This document shows positions 7,968 to 17,221 of a DNA stretch of 64,000 nt, one piece after another (position 1 is the stretch's first letter; every line of letters starts with the position of its first letter). Under the pieces are notes generated by a model. The model saw only the letters and a list, made by a program, of their open reading frames with translations. It searched no databases and was not told the DNA's origin. A program made the translations under genes and the position numbers. The stretch is from Vannielia litorea (GTDB lineage Bacteria > Pseudomonadota > Alphaproteobacteria > Rhodobacterales > Rhodobacteraceae): contig NZ_FSRL01000002.1 of assembly GCF_900142295.1 (NCBI RefSeq), positions 372,001 through 436,000 on the forward strand, read 5' to 3'.

Positions 7968-9170
7968 ATGAGCGACGCTGCAATCGAAGTTAAGGCAGCC
8001 GGCAAGCCGGTGCCGGTGGATGACACGATCACCCTGGAGGCGCTGACCCGCGACCCCTATCCGATCTACAAGCGCCTGCGCGCCGAGACGCCGGTGGTGC
8101 GGGTGCCGAAGATGAACCGGATCCTGCTGACCAAGTGGGCCGACACGAAATATGTGAAGGACAATCCGCAGATCTTTTCGTCCAACGACCCGATCACGCC
8201 GATGCATCGCGCCTTCCGCGCCCATACGCTGATGCGCAAGGATGGCGAGGCCCACAAGTGCGAGCGGATGGCGATGCAGGGCGCTTTCAGCCCCAAGGTG
8301 ATTACCCAAGACTGGGTGCCGCGCTACGAGCAGGTGGCCGAGGAATACCTCGACCGGTTGCCGCGCGACGAGGTGGTCGATCTCTTTCCGATGCTGGCCG
8401 CCCCCTATGCCGCCCGCGGGCTGGCGGTGCTGCTGGGCACCGAGGAGGCGAGCGACGAGGAGATGATCCGCTGGAGCCAGGCGCTGATCGACGGGGCCGG
8501 CAACTTCGGCGAGGACGAGGCGATCTTCGCCCGCTCCGAGGCCGCCAATGACGAGATGGACGCGCTCTTCACCCGCATCGAGGCACGGCACCGCGAGCAC
8601 CCCAACAACTCCGCCTTTTCGGTCATGCTGAACGCCGAGAACCCGATTCCGCTCAGCCAGATCTGGGCTAACATCAAGATCGCCATCGGCGGCGGCATCA
8701 ACGAGCCGCGCGACGCGCTCTGCACCATCCTCTACGGGCTGCTGAGCAACCCCGACCAGCTGGAGCGGGTGAAGGCGAATGGCGACTGGGTGAAGGCCTT
8801 CGAGGAGGGCGTGCGCTGGGTGGCGCCGATTTCCGTATCGGGGCGCTACGTGCTGGAGGATACCGAAATCCGCGGATACCACATTCCGGCGCATTCCACT
8901 GTGATGACGATCCAGGCCTCGGCCAACTGGGACGAGGAGGTGTTCGAGGATGGCCACCTTTTCAAGGTCTACCGTGAGAGCAACCCGCACCAGAGTTTCG
9001 GCAACGGGCCGCACTTCTGCCAGGGCACCCACGTCGCCCGCCGCGCGGTCGGCCAGGTGATGCTGCCCAGGATCTTCGAGAAGTTCCCCAACATCCGGTT
9101 GGCCGGAGACGTGGAATGGAAGGGTTGGGGTTTCCGCGGTCCGATCAATCTGCCGGTCCTGCTGGGGTAG
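7968..9170 (+). CDS. cytochrome P450, CYP116-like, without fused reductase
   Basis: A 400-residue soluble haem monooxygenase. The haem-cysteine loop is FGNGPHFCQG (residues 344-353, C351). The I-helix reads GGGINEPRD (241-249) instead of the common AGxET/D-T; this GGG-x-NEP form is typical of CYP116 proteins such as ThcB and P450-RhF. An E-x-x-R pair is replaced in readable sequence by the usual helix K region around EEGVRWVAP (near 284). Unlike P450-RhF there is no C-terminal FMN/2Fe-2S reductase, so separate electron partners are needed and none is encoded nearby. ATG 7968 follows GGGAGGAC. Divergent GntR regulation is likely. Natural substrate unknown. Confidence 0.88.
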   Translation: MSDAAIEVKAAGKPVPVDDTITLEALTRDPYPIYKRLRAETPVVRVPKMNRILLTKWADTKYVKDNPQIFSSNDPITPMHRAFRAHTLMRKDGEAHKCERMAMQGAFSPKVITQDWVPRYEQVAEEYLDRLPRDEVVDLFPMLAAPYAARGLAVLLGTEEASDEEMIRWSQALIDGAGNFGEDEAIFARSEAANDEMDALFTRIEARHREHPNNSAFSVMLNAENPIPLSQIWANIKIAIGGGINEPRDALCTILYGLLSNPDQLERVKANGDWVKAFEEGVRWVAPISVSGRYVLEDTEIRGYHIPAHSTVMTIQASANWDEEVFEDGHLFKVYRESNPHQSFGNGPHFCQGTHVARRAVGQVMLPRIFEKFPNIRLAGDVEWKGWGFRGPINLPVLLG

Positions 9171-9194
9171 CCGTGCGACGGGGCAGGCGCCGCC

Positions 9195-10379
9195 CTACAG
9201 AACGGCGGCGATGGCCTCGGCGGCGAGGGGCACGGTGGCATCGGTGAGGCCGGCGATGTTGATGCGGCTGTCTTCCACCATGTAGAGCCCGTGGTCGCGG
9301 CGCAGCGCCAGCACCTGATCGGTCGTGAGGCCGAGCAGGGTGAACATGCCGCGGTGGGATTGCAGGAAGCCGAAGCGGTCGGACCCGGTGAGGCGGCGCA
9401 ACTCGCCCGCAAGCGCAGTGCGGTTGGCCTTCATCCGGCCCCGCATGCCGTCGAGTTCCTCCTGCCAGTCGGCGCGAAGCCCGGCATCGCTAAGGATGGT
9501 CGTTACCACCCGCGCGCCGTGGTCGGGCGGAAAGGCGTAGTTCTGGCGGTTCAGCCAGGCCAGCGCGGCATGGGTGAGGTCGCGTGCCCGGGCGTCGGTG
9601 CAGGGGGCCAGCACGCAGCCCACACGCTCGCGGTAGAGGCCGAAGTTCTTGGAGGCGGAAATGGTGATGATGGTCTCGGGCAGGGCGGCGACCATGTCGC
9701 GCAGGCCCGCCACATCGGCCTCCACCCCATCGCCGAAGCCTTGGTAGGCGAGGTCGACAAAAGGGGTCAGGTTGCGCTCGGCAAGGAGCCGCGTGAGGGC
9801 TGCCCAGTCCTGCGCCTTGAGGTCGGCCCCGGTGGGGTTGTGGCAGCATCCGTGGATCAGCACCACGTCCCCCGGAGCGGCCATGCCGATATCGGCCAGC
9901 ATGCCCTCTAGGTCGATGCCCCCGGTCTCGGCGTCGTAGTAGCGGTAGTCGGCACGGGGAATGCCCAGGGTGTCGAGGATCGAGCCGTGGTTGATCCAGC
10001 TCGGATCGGGCAACCAGATGCGGCGTTGCGGGTTGCCTGCCAGCCTCATCAGCTCGAACCCCTGCCGCACGGCCCCGGTGCCGCCCGGGGTGCCGCAGGC
10101 GGCGTAGGGGATGGTCTCGGCCAGGTCACCGAGCACGAGCCCTGCCATGGCGCGGTGAAAGGCCGGGTCGCCCGCGAGCCCGACGTATCCCTTGCTCTCC
10201 TGGGTTTCCACCAGCCGCGTTTCGGCCTGCTTGACCGCCGAGAAGACCGGCGTGCGCCCGCCGGAATCGCGGTAGACGCCCACGCCGAGGTCGACCTTGC
10301 CCACGCGCGGGTCGTCGGCGAAGAGCTTCATCAGGCGAAGGATCTTGTCTTCCTCGCGGGGCGGGAGGGACTCGAGCAT
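9195..10379 (-). CDS. aromatic amino acid / aspartate aminotransferase (class I, TyrB-AspC group)
   Basis: A 394-residue PLP enzyme that moves an amino group between aromatic amino acids or aspartate and 2-oxoglutarate. The start MLESLPPREEDKIL and the VDLGVGVYRD segment (near 32) are typical of the AspC/TyrB type. The PLP lysine is K244 in SASKNFGLYRERVG; the HGCCHNPTG motif near 180 and a conserved arginine near the C-terminus also fit. ATG 10379 starts exactly at the family start; a longer frame adds 12 residues. It is the last gene of a leftward run dapA-trmO-smpB-lysE-sseA, though gaps of 46-72 bases leave room for separate promoters. Convergent with the P450 gene. Confidence 0.92.
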   Translation of the reverse strand: MLESLPPREEDKILRLMKLFADDPRVGKVDLGVGVYRDSGGRTPVFSAVKQAETRLVETQESKGYVGLAGDPAFHRAMAGLVLGDLAETIPYAACGTPGGTGAVRQGFELMRLAGNPQRRIWLPDPSWINHGSILDTLGIPRADYRYYDAETGGIDLEGMLADIGMAAPGDVVLIHGCCHNPTGADLKAQDWAALTRLLAERNLTPFVDLAYQGFGDGVEADVAGLRDMVAALPETIITISASKNFGLYRERVGCVLAPCTDARARDLTHAALAWLNRQNYAFPPDHGARVVTTILSDAGLRADWQEELDGMRGRMKANRTALAGELRRLTGSDRFGFLQSHRGMFTLLGLTTDQVLALRRDHGLYMVEDSRINIAGLTDATVPLAAEAIAAVL

Positions 10380-10451
10380 GGCGAACTCCGGTTTGGGTGC
10401 GCGGCGGTGGCGCAAGCGGCGGCGGGCGACGAGGGGGCGGGCAGGGGCCCC

Positions 10452-11300
10452 TCAGCCGGACTCGATCGCCAGCCCGTCGTAGAGGCCCCATTCGGCCCAG
10501 CTGCCATCGTAGAGCGCGTGGCGCGGGTGGCCCAGGATCTCGAGCCCGAGCGAGAGCACGGCCGCGGTCACACCGGACCCGCAGGAGGTGATGACGGGCT
10601 TCGACAGGTCCACGCCCGCATCCTCGAAGACTTCGCGCAGCTTCTGGCCGCGCTTCATGGTCCTGTCGGCGTTCAGCAGGTTGTCGAAGGGGAGGTTCAG
10701 GGAGCCGGGGATGTGCCCGGCGCGCAGCCCTTCGCGGGGCTCGGGCGCGGCACCGGCGAACCGCTCGGGCGAACGGGCGTCGACGATCTGCCAGTCGCCC
10801 AGCTTGGAGGCGGCGGCCACCTGGGTCACATCCTTAACCATGTCGGCCTGGCGCTGCACGGTCATGTGCCGGTCACGGGTGATCGGGGCCATGTCCTCGG
10901 TCTCGCGCTCCTCGGCCTGCCACTTGGGAAAGCCGCCGTCGAGCACGGCGACATCGCTCTTGCCCATCAGCCGGAAGAGCCACCAGACGCGCGCGGCCGA
11001 AAGCAGCCCCGCGCCGTCGTAGACAACCACCTGGTGGCCATCGCCCACGCCCATCGCGCGCATCCGGCTCATGAACTTTTCCACCGGCGGTGCCATGTGG
11101 GGCAGCTCGGAGCGGGCATCGGAAATCTCGTCGATGTCGAAGAAGCGGGCACCCGGGATATGTGCGGCACCGTACTCCGCCTTGGCGTCGCGGTTCATCG
11201 CCGGCAGGTACCAGGAGGCATCGAGCACCCGCAGGTCGGGGTCCTTCAGATGCTTGGCGAGCCAGTCGGTGGAAACCAGCGTCTTGGGGTCATCGGTCAT
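10452..11300 (-). CDS. sseA: 3-mercaptopyruvate sulfurtransferase (two rhodanese domains)
   Basis: A 282-residue protein made of two rhodanese domains; the first (about 1-130) is structural and the second carries the active loop CGSGVTA with nucleophile C240. That loop, with Gly-Ser rather than the RKGVT of thiosulfate sulfurtransferase, marks the mercaptopyruvate-specific type. It releases pyruvate and passes a persulfide sulfur to acceptors such as thioredoxin or cyanide. Domain-one features: VLDASWYLP near 25 and AHIPGARFFDID near 46; the linker contains VVYDGAGLLSAARVWW. ATG 11300 gives the family start MTDDPKTLVST. It sits between a lysE-type gene and the aminotransferase on the same strand. 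Confidence 0.93.
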   Translation of the reverse strand: MTDDPKTLVSTDWLAKHLKDPDLRVLDASWYLPAMNRDAKAEYGAAHIPGARFFDIDEISDARSELPHMAPPVEKFMSRMRAMGVGDGHQVVVYDGAGLLSAARVWWLFRLMGKSDVAVLDGGFPKWQAEERETEDMAPITRDRHMTVQRQADMVKDVTQVAAASKLGDWQIVDARSPERFAGAAPEPREGLRAGHIPGSLNLPFDNLLNADRTMKRGQKLREVFEDAGVDLSKPVITSCGSGVTAAVLSLGLEILGHPRHALYDGSWAEWGLYDGLAIESG

Positions 11301-11369
11301 GGGTGCCTCCGCTGTCGCGTCGCAGGCGTGGTTACCGCCGCGCGGGCCAACTGGCAAGGGCGGCGAGGG

Positions 11370-11984
11370 TCACGCTGCGGCCCGCGTCGGCGCGCGTGCG
11401 AGCAGCAGAAGCAGGCCGAAGCCCACCATGGTGCCGCCCGAGGCGCGTTGCAGCCAGTGCATCCGGGTAGAGGCCAGCCGCGCGGCGAAGCGCCCGGCGA
11501 TGGCATAGGCTGTAACGGCGCAGCCCTCGAGCAGCAGGAAGGCGGCGCCGAGCAGGGCGTAGTCCGACCAGTAGCTCCCGGCCCGCACGAACTGGGGGAA
11601 GAAGGCAGCGAAGATCAGGATCGCCTTGGGGTTGCCCAGCGCCACCAGCGCCTCGCGGCGGGCGGCGCGGACGAGGTTGGGCGCGGGCGAGCCGAGCGCG
11701 TGGCTGTCGGGCCTGGTGCGGAGCAGTTTGAGGCCGATCCAGATCAGATAGGCCGCGCCGAGGATCTTCACGGCGGTAAAGGCGGTGGCCGAAACGGTGA
11801 GCAGCAGCCCGAGGCCAAGGGCCGAGGCCGCGATCATCGGCGCGAAGACGGCCAGCCGGGCCAGCGCGGCGGTAAAGGCGAAGCGGACACCGCTCTGCGC
11901 GCCGTGGGTCAGCGCCAGCAGGTTCGACGGCCCGAAGGTCAGGTTCAGCGCGAAGCAGGCGGGAAGAAAGAAGGCCAGGTCCAT
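11370..11984 (-). CDS. LysE/RhtB family exporter
   Basis: A 204-residue inner-membrane protein with six hydrophobic segments. The RhtB/LysE hallmarks are present: NLTFGPSNLLALTHGAQSG near residues 14-32 (the GPxxxxxxxxxxxGxxxG pattern), a LGAAYLIWIGLKLLRT helix near 75-90, and ALGNPKAILIFAAFFPQF near 115-132. Members export small amino acids or homoserine lactone-like compounds; the substrate is unknown. ATG 11984 starts right at the first helix. It lies 46 bases after smpB and 69 bases before sseA on the same strand. Confidence 0.88.
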   Translation of the reverse strand: MDLAFFLPACFALNLTFGPSNLLALTHGAQSGVRFAFTAALARLAVFAPMIAASALGLGLLLTVSATAFTAVKILGAAYLIWIGLKLLRTRPDSHALGSPAPNLVRAARREALVALGNPKAILIFAAFFPQFVRAGSYWSDYALLGAAFLLLEGCAVTAYAIAGRFAARLASTRMHWLQRASGGTMVGFGLLLLLARAPTRAAA

Positions 11985-12030
11985 GGCGGCGAAGCTGGGC
12001 TGACGGCGCGGACGGCGCAAGCGGATTCGG

Positions 12031-12507
12031 TCAGCCGCCCTGCTTCAGCAGCCGTTGCTTCTGCCGGTTCCAGTCGCGCTTGGCCGCCGTATCGCGCTTG
12101 TCGGCCAGCTTCTTGCCCTTGGCGATGCCGATCTTCATCTTGGCGATGCCGCGATGGTTGAAGTAGAGCACCAGCGGCACGAGTGTCATGCCCTTGCGCT
12201 GGGTGTCGTTCCAGAGCCGGGCGAGCTCCTTCCTGGAGCAGAGCAGCTTGCGGCGGCGGCGCTCCTCATGGCCGAAGGTTTTGGCCTTGTCGTAGGGCGC
12301 GATGTAGCCGTTCACCAGCCAGAGCTCGCCGTTTTCCACGGCGGCGTAGCTCTCGGTGATCTGGGCGGTGTTCTCGCGCAGCGACTTCACCTCCGAGCCT
12401 TCGAGGATGATCCCCACCTCGAGGTCTTCCTCGATGGCATAGTCGTGCCGGGCACGCCGGTTCTCGGCGATCACCTTGTAGTTAGGATTGTCATCTTTCT
12501 TGGCCAT
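12031..12507 (-). CDS. smpB: SsrA-binding protein SmpB
   Basis: A 158-residue protein that binds tmRNA and brings it to stalled ribosomes during trans-translation. The sequence shows [31 protein letters not shown] (first third) with the G-x-E-VKS-R core, the SYA...NGYIAPY strand near 60, a lysine/arginine-rich linker, and the basic C-terminal tail [15 protein letters not shown] that folds in the mRNA channel. The tmRNA gene itself is not in this window. It follows trmO by 63 bases; the dapA-smpB neighbourhood is common in alphaproteobacteria. Confidence 0.97.
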   Translation of the reverse strand: MAKKDDNPNYKVIAENRRARHDYAIEEDLEVGIILEGSEVKSLRENTAQITESYAAVENGELWLVNGYIAPYDKAKTFGHEERRRRKLLCSRKELARLWNDTQRKGMTLVPLVLYFNHRGIAKMKIGIAKGKKLADKRDTAAKRDWNRQKQRLLKQGG

Positions 12508-12570
12508 GGGGGAGGGATATAGGGGCTCGCAGCCCTGCTGGAAAGGGCCGAACGGCGCGCCCGCCCCGGC

Positions 12571-13041
12571 TCAGGTCGCGGGGGCGTCCACGGTCGCGAT
12601 CCAGGGCTTGATGTCGACCACCGGGGTGCCGTCGAAGGCATCGGTGGCGTCAATCCTCAGCGTGGTGCCCTCGATGCCCTCGATCCGCACGCAGCCCAGC
12701 GCCACCGGGTTGGGCCTTGCGGGCGAGCGGAGCGCAAAGGTGCCGCGCGGCTCCTCGGCGTGCCTGGGGTGCTGCACCAGCAGGTCGCGCCGGGCCTCGC
12801 CCGTCCAGTAGAGCAGCATCACCCAATCGCCTGCCTTCAGCCCGGCCAGGGCGGGCGCGAACTCGGGCTTCATCTCGATCCGCGCGTTGCCGCCGCCCTG
12901 CTCCCGCGAGAGCCGCAGGTTCTTGGGCGCCGTGCCCTCGGCCCAATCCGACCGGATCACGCCGACAAAATGCAGCCCCGCCTGCGGGTCCAGGGCCGGG
13001 TCGTAGCCCAGCCGGACCTCGCCCTCGCGGGGTGGCTTCAA
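12571..13041 (-). CDS. trmO: TrmO-type tRNA t6A37 N6-methyltransferase (TsaA domain), TTG start
   Basis: A 156-residue SAM-dependent methyltransferase of the small beta-barrel TsaA/TrmO type, expected to convert t6A37 to m6t6A37 in some tRNAs. Visible: FVGVIRSDW near 25-33 (family start strand), [16 protein letters not shown] near 53, WVMLLYWTG near 73, and [17 protein letters not shown] near 110-126, the family signature. The only plausible start is TTG at 13041, which overlaps the dapA stop as TTGA, so its translation is probably coupled to dapA. It lacks the C-terminal extension of the E. coli protein (235 residues), as in many alphaproteobacterial forms. Confidence 0.85.
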   Translation of the reverse strand: MKPPREGEVRLGYDPALDPQAGLHFVGVIRSDWAEGTAPKNLRLSREQGGGNARIEMKPEFAPALAGLKAGDWVMLLYWTGEARRDLLVQHPRHAEEPRGTFALRSPARPNPVALGCVRIEGIEGTTLRIDATDAFDGTPVVDIKPWIATVDAPAT

Positions 13042-13910
13042 TTGATCAGCCCGGCAAACCGCATCGCGTCGCGGATCTGCCCCTTGACCGGTTCTGTCAC
13101 GCCCACGTGGGGGCGGCGCACGTCTTCCGCGCATTTGCCCAGCACCGAGAGGCCATACTTGGCGCCGCAGAGCCCCGGCTCGGCGAAGATCGCGCGGTGC
13201 AGCGGGATCAGCTTGTCCTGGTAGGTCAGCGCCTTGGCGTAGTCGCCCGCGAGGCAGGCGGCCTGCATCTCGGCGCAGAGGCGCGGGGCCACGTTGGCGG
13301 TGACGGAGATGCAGCCCACGCCACCCATGGCGTTGTAGCCCACCGCCGTCGGGTCTTCGCCCGAGAGCTGGATGAAGTCGGGGCCGCACATCTGCCGGGT
13401 GATCGCCACGCGGGCGAGATCGGCGGTGGCGTCCTTCACCCCGATGATGTTGGGGTTTTTCGCCAGCTCGGCCATGGTGGCCGGGCTCATGTCAATGACC
13501 GAGCGCGGCGGGATGTTGTAGATGATGATCGGCAGGCCAACTTCGGCCGCGGCCTCGAAATGCGCGATCAGGCCCGCCTGTGTGGGCTTGTTGTAATAGG
13601 GCGTCACCACCAGCGCGGCGGCGGCGCCCGCGGCCTTGGCGGCCTCGACCAGGCGCACCGTCTCTCGGGTGGAGTTGCTGCCCGCGCCTGCCACCACCGG
13701 CACCCGGCCCGCGGCGGCCTTCACGCAGGCGGCGACCACGGCATCGTGCTCGTCATGGCTGAGGGTAGGGCTCTCGCCGGTGGTGCCCACGGGCACGAGA
13801 CCGGAGGAGCCCTCCTCGATCTGCCAGTTCACCAGCGCTTCGAAGGCGGGCAGGTCGAGCTCGCCGTCCTTGAAAGGCGTCACCAGTGCTGGAAGCGATC
13901 CCTGGAACAT
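13038..13910 (-). CDS. dapA: 4-hydroxy-tetrahydrodipicolinate synthase
   Basis: A 290-residue TIM-barrel enzyme that condenses pyruvate and aspartate semialdehyde, the first step of the lysine/diaminopimelate branch. The Schiff-base lysine is K159 in GVKDAT, the catalytic tyrosine lies in YNIPPR (near 130), and the [10 protein letters not shown] motif is near 43-52. ATG 13910 follows GAGGAGGG and gives [13 protein letters not shown], the family start. It opens the leftward run through trmO, smpB and onward. The lytic transglycosylase gene diverges from it, linking precursor supply and turnover of peptidoglycan by position only. Confidence 0.96.
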   Translation of the reverse strand: MFQGSLPALVTPFKDGELDLPAFEALVNWQIEEGSSGLVPVGTTGESPTLSHDEHDAVVAACVKAAAGRVPVVAGAGSNSTRETVRLVEAAKAAGAAAALVVTPYYNKPTQAGLIAHFEAAAEVGLPIIIYNIPPRSVIDMSPATMAELAKNPNIIGVKDATADLARVAITRQMCGPDFIQLSGEDPTAVGYNAMGGVGCISVTANVAPRLCAEMQAACLAGDYAKALTYQDKLIPLHRAIFAEPGLCGAKYGLSVLGKCAEDVRRPHVGVTEPVKGQIRDAMRFAGLIN

Positions 13911-14062
13911 CTCTGCGCCCTCCTCGTTTGCGGCCACATCCCTATGAGAGCGGTGCTATAGTGCCGACCGGGCGCAATGCCAAGTTGTTGTATTGTTCAT
14001 TAACCATGTCGCGCTACACTTGAGCCAACCGCCCCTTGCCTGCTCCGGAGCTTGCCCGAGCC

Positions 14063-16207
14063 ATGCATCGCTATGTCCTGTCGCTTCTTGCTGCCGCCTG
14101 CCTGATGGCCGGGCCGGTGGCGCTTGCGCAGGCCGAACCCGAGGCCGAGGACGGGCCGGAAGTGGTGCAGGACGCGGTGCTGGAGGTGGAGGAGGAGGCC
14201 ACCGAGGCGGCGGCTGCTGCCGAGACGGAGGCTGCGCCCGACCCCGAGGAGGAGGCCGAGGCGGCGTTGCCCCGGGCAGAAGCCCTCGAAGGGGTCGCCC
14301 TTGCCGCCAAGCCACCGCCCGCCCGCCCGAAGCAGGCCACGGCCTTCACCCTCATGATGCGGGCGCTGGAGCGGGGCGACTGGGAGCAGGCTGCATTTTC
14401 TGCAGCGCTGGAAGGGCCCGCGATGGAGCGTTACGCACATTGGGCAAAGCTGCGGGGCGGGGGCGGAAGCTTCGACGACTATGTCGCCTTCACCGCCGAT
14501 CACGCCGACTGGCCTTCGATGAGCTACATCCACGACAGAGGAGAGGCCTCGATCGGTCGGGGTGAAGACCCGGACAAGGTGGTGGCCTACTTCGGAAGCA
14601 AGGTGCCGGAGACGGCGCTGGGTGTGCTGCACCTCGTCGAGGCCCATGTGGCGCGCGGCGAGGACGGGGACGCGGCGGCGCTGGCGGTGCTGGCGTGGCG
14701 CACGCGCACGCTGAACGCGGAGGTCGAGCAGGCCTTGCTGGAGCGCTACCCGGCGATTCTCGCGCCCCACCACGAGGCCCGGCTCGACGACCTGCTCTGG
14801 CGCGACAGCCGGACCGCCGCGCTGCGCCAGATGGGTCGCGTGAGCGAAGACTGGCAGAAACTTGCCGAGGCCCGGATGGCCCTGCGCACCCGTGCTGCCG
14901 GTGTGGATGCCAAGATCGAGGCGGTGCCTGCCAGCCTGCAGTCGGATGCCGGGCTGGGCTGGGAGCGCTACAACTGGCGGGTTCGCAAGGGGCTGCACGA
15001 GGGCGCCGAGGAGCTGATGGTGGAGCGATCGACCTCCGCCGAGGCGCTGGGCCGGCCCGAACTGTGGTCGAACTATCGCCGCATCTACGCGCGCGGCCTC
15101 TTGCGCGACGGCAAGGTGGCCGACGCCTACGCGCTGGCCTCCCGCCATTTTCTGGCCGAGGGGTCCGATTTTGCCGATCTGGAGTGGCTCTCCGGCTGGA
15201 TCGCCCTGCGGTTCCTGAAGGATCCCGAGCTGGCGCTCTGGCATTTCGAGCGGTTCGGCGAGGCGGTGGAAACCCCGATCAGCCTGGGCCGGGCGGGCTA
15301 CTGGCTGGGACGGGCCTACGCCGATCTGGGCAATGCCGAAAAGGCCCGCGATGCCTATGCGATGGGCGCTCAGTATCAGACCAGCTACTACGGTCTGCTC
15401 GCCGCCGAGGCGGCAGGCCTGCCGATGGACGTGACGCTCACGGGGCGCGAGGTCTTTCCGCCGGTCGAGGACACCAGCCTTGCCGACTCGGATGTCTTTG
15501 CCGTCGGGCAGCGGATGATCGCTGAGGGCGAGACGAACGAGGCCGAGCGCTTTCTGACCCATCTCGCCGGGACCCTGCCACGCCGCGAGGCGGGCACGCT
15601 GGGCACGGTGATGATCGAGCAGGGCCGGGTGCATCTTGCGCTGAAGGTGGCCAAGGCGGCAGCTCAGAACGGCATCATGATTCCGGCGGCCTACTATCCG
15701 CTGCACGAGATGGCCGAGACCGACTGGCCCGTGCCGGCGGAACTGGCCCTTTCGATCGCCCGGCGCGAAAGCGAGTTTGACCCCGTTGTGGTCAGTCCCG
15801 CCGGCGCGCGCGGGCTGATGCAGCTGATGCCCGGCACCGCCAAGGACATGGCCGGTGAGCTGAAGGTGCGCTACGACGCGGCCAAGCTCACCGAGGATCC
15901 GGTGTACAACGCCACGCTGGGCACTGCCTATCTGGCCGGGCTGATCGAGATCTTCGGCGACGCGCCGGTGCTGGTGTCGGTCGGCTACAACGCCGGGCCG
16001 GGCCGGGCGGTGAACTGGGTCGGCGACCAGGGCGACCCGCGCTACCCCGGCGTCGACGTGGTGGACTGGATCGAGATGATCCCGTTTCGGGAAACCCGCA
16101 ACTACGTGATGCGCGTGACCGAGAGCATCCCGGTGTATCGCGCAAGGCTGACCGGCCGGGTGGAGACGCTGGAGTTCACCAAGATGCTGCAAGGCGTGCC
16201 GAACTGA
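14063..16207 (+). CDS. soluble lytic murein transglycosylase (Slt70-like)
   Basis: A 714-residue periplasmic enzyme that cleaves the MurNAc-GlcNAc bond of peptidoglycan, leaving 1,6-anhydroMurNAc ends. Residues 1-24 are a signal peptide ending ALAQA. A very acidic, alanine-rich linker (about 25-75) follows, then a long alpha-helical superhelical region (about 90-540), then the SLT catalytic domain with the glutamate E569 in RRESEFDP, GLMQLMPGTAKD near 588 and GYNAGPGR near 640. ATG 14063 gives the signal peptide directly; an in-frame upstream ATG at 14036 would add nine residues. The acidic linker could be a flexible spacer in the periplasm. Divergent from dapA. Confidence 0.95.
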   Translation: MHRYVLSLLAAACLMAGPVALAQAEPEAEDGPEVVQDAVLEVEEEATEAAAAAETEAAPDPEEEAEAALPRAEALEGVALAAKPPPARPKQATAFTLMMRALERGDWEQAAFSAALEGPAMERYAHWAKLRGGGGSFDDYVAFTADHADWPSMSYIHDRGEASIGRGEDPDKVVAYFGSKVPETALGVLHLVEAHVARGEDGDAAALAVLAWRTRTLNAEVEQALLERYPAILAPHHEARLDDLLWRDSRTAALRQMGRVSEDWQKLAEARMALRTRAAGVDAKIEAVPASLQSDAGLGWERYNWRVRKGLHEGAEELMVERSTSAEALGRPELWSNYRRIYARGLLRDGKVADAYALASRHFLAEGSDFADLEWLSGWIALRFLKDPELALWHFERFGEAVETPISLGRAGYWLGRAYADLGNAEKARDAYAMGAQYQTSYYGLLAAEAAGLPMDVTLTGREVFPPVEDTSLADSDVFAVGQRMIAEGETNEAERFLTHLAGTLPRREAGTLGTVMIEQGRVHLALKVAKAAAQNGIMIPAAYYPLHEMAETDWPVPAELALSIARRESEFDPVVVSPAGARGLMQLMPGTAKDMAGELKVRYDAAKLTEDPVYNATLGTAYLAGLIEIFGDAPVLVSVGYNAGPGRAVNWVGDQGDPRYPGVDVVDWIEMIPFRETRNYVMRVTESIPVYRARLTGRVETLEFTKMLQGVPN

Positions 16208-16357
16208 GGCCGCGGAGGCGGGCAGGTCCCGATCCGCGGACGCGGCGCCACTTCTGCGGACGCGGCCCGGTGGCGCGGTCAGGCATGTGTTCTTCAGCCA
16301 GGAAAATGAACCGGGGTCGTGCCGACCGGGCGGCAGGGCGGCTCTTGGCCGAGGGCC

Positions 16358-17221
16358 TCAGGCCTGCCGTTCACGCCAGAGGGTGAAGAGCCCGGCGCAG
16401 ACCACGATGGCCGCGCCGATCACCGTTGCGGGGGGCAGGATGTCGCTCCAGAACAGCACGCCGATGATCGAGGAGAAGACCAGCTGGAAATAGGCAAAGG
16501 GTTGCACCGCGCTGGCCTCCGCCACCTCGTAGGTCTTGATCAGCAGCCAGTGGCCGGTGACGCCGGTCAGGCAGAGGCAGCCCATCCAGGCCCAATCGGC
16601 GGGGGCCATCGGGGTCCACTGCCAGAGCGCCGCGGCGGTCATCACCACGGCGCCGGAGATGCCGGTGTAGAAGAAGCTGGTGGCGGTGGTGTCGTAGCGC
16701 GAGGCGTAGCGGGTGAGCAGGCCGTAGAGGGCGAACATCAGCGCACTGGCAAGGGCGGCCAGCGAAGCCGGGGTAAAGACCCCGAAGCCGGGGCGCAGGA
16801 TGACGAGGATGCCGAGAAAGCCCACGCCGATCGCGCTCCACCGCCGCCAGCCCACCCGCTCGCCCAGCACCGGACCGGAGAGCGCGGCGATCAGAAGCGG
16901 GTAGCAGGCGAAGATCGCATGGGCCTCGACCAGCCCGAGCCAGACGAAGCTCTGCACCGCGATGCAGATTTCGGCTGCGAGCAGCACGCCGCGAAAGATC
17001 TGGAGAAAGGGCCGGTTGGAGCGTGCTGCAGCGCGCAGCCCGCCCCTGGCGCGGGCGGCGATGGTCAGCACGAAGAGGGCGAAGAACCAGTAGCGGATCA
17101 TCACCACCATCATCACCGGGTAGGTCTCGGAGAGGTAGCGCGACAGCCCGTCCTGCACCGCGAAGACGAAGGTGGTGGCGATCATCAGAAGGATGCCGAG
17201 CGACTGCGGTGTGCGGGTCAT
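16358..17221 (-). CDS. DMT family transporter (two EamA domains)
   Basis: A 287-residue inner-membrane protein with ten hydrophobic segments arranged as two EamA repeats (about 8-140 and 150-280). Each repeat ends with the typical motif: LLIAALSGPVLGERVGWRRW near 115 and FSSIIGVLFWSDILPPATVIG near 250. Members export metabolites or amino acids; the substrate cannot be told. It overlaps the mnmD stop by four bases (ATGA), so the two are translated from one message. A 150-base gap separates its stop from the convergent slt gene. Confidence 0.88.
   Translation of the reverse strand: MTRTPQSLGILLMIATTFVFAVQDGLSRYLSETYPVMMVVMIRYWFFALFVLTIAARARGGLRAAARSNRPFLQIFRGVLLAAEICIAVQSFVWLGLVEAHAIFACYPLLIAALSGPVLGERVGWRRWSAIGVGFLGILVILRPGFGVFTPASLAALASALMFALYGLLTRYASRYDTTATSFFYTGISGAVVMTAAALWQWTPMAPADWAWMGCLCLTGVTGHWLLIKTYEVAEASAVQPFAYFQLVFSSIIGVLFWSDILPPATVIGAAIVVCAGLFTLWRERQA

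Noticed and set aside
9987..12161. Long plus-strand open frame opposite the aminotransferase, sseA and lysE genes
   Set aside because: The reverse strand encodes three clear families across this region; the plus-strand translation is low-complexity and rich in G, R, H and P.
14000..16192. Long minus-strand open frame opposite the lytic transglycosylase
   Set aside because: The plus strand has a signal peptide and a complete SLT domain; the minus-strand frame is only its mirror.
16236..16266. GCGGACGCGGC direct repeat (20-base spacing) after the slt gene
   Set aside because: Short and composed of common GC-rich triplets; likely chance.
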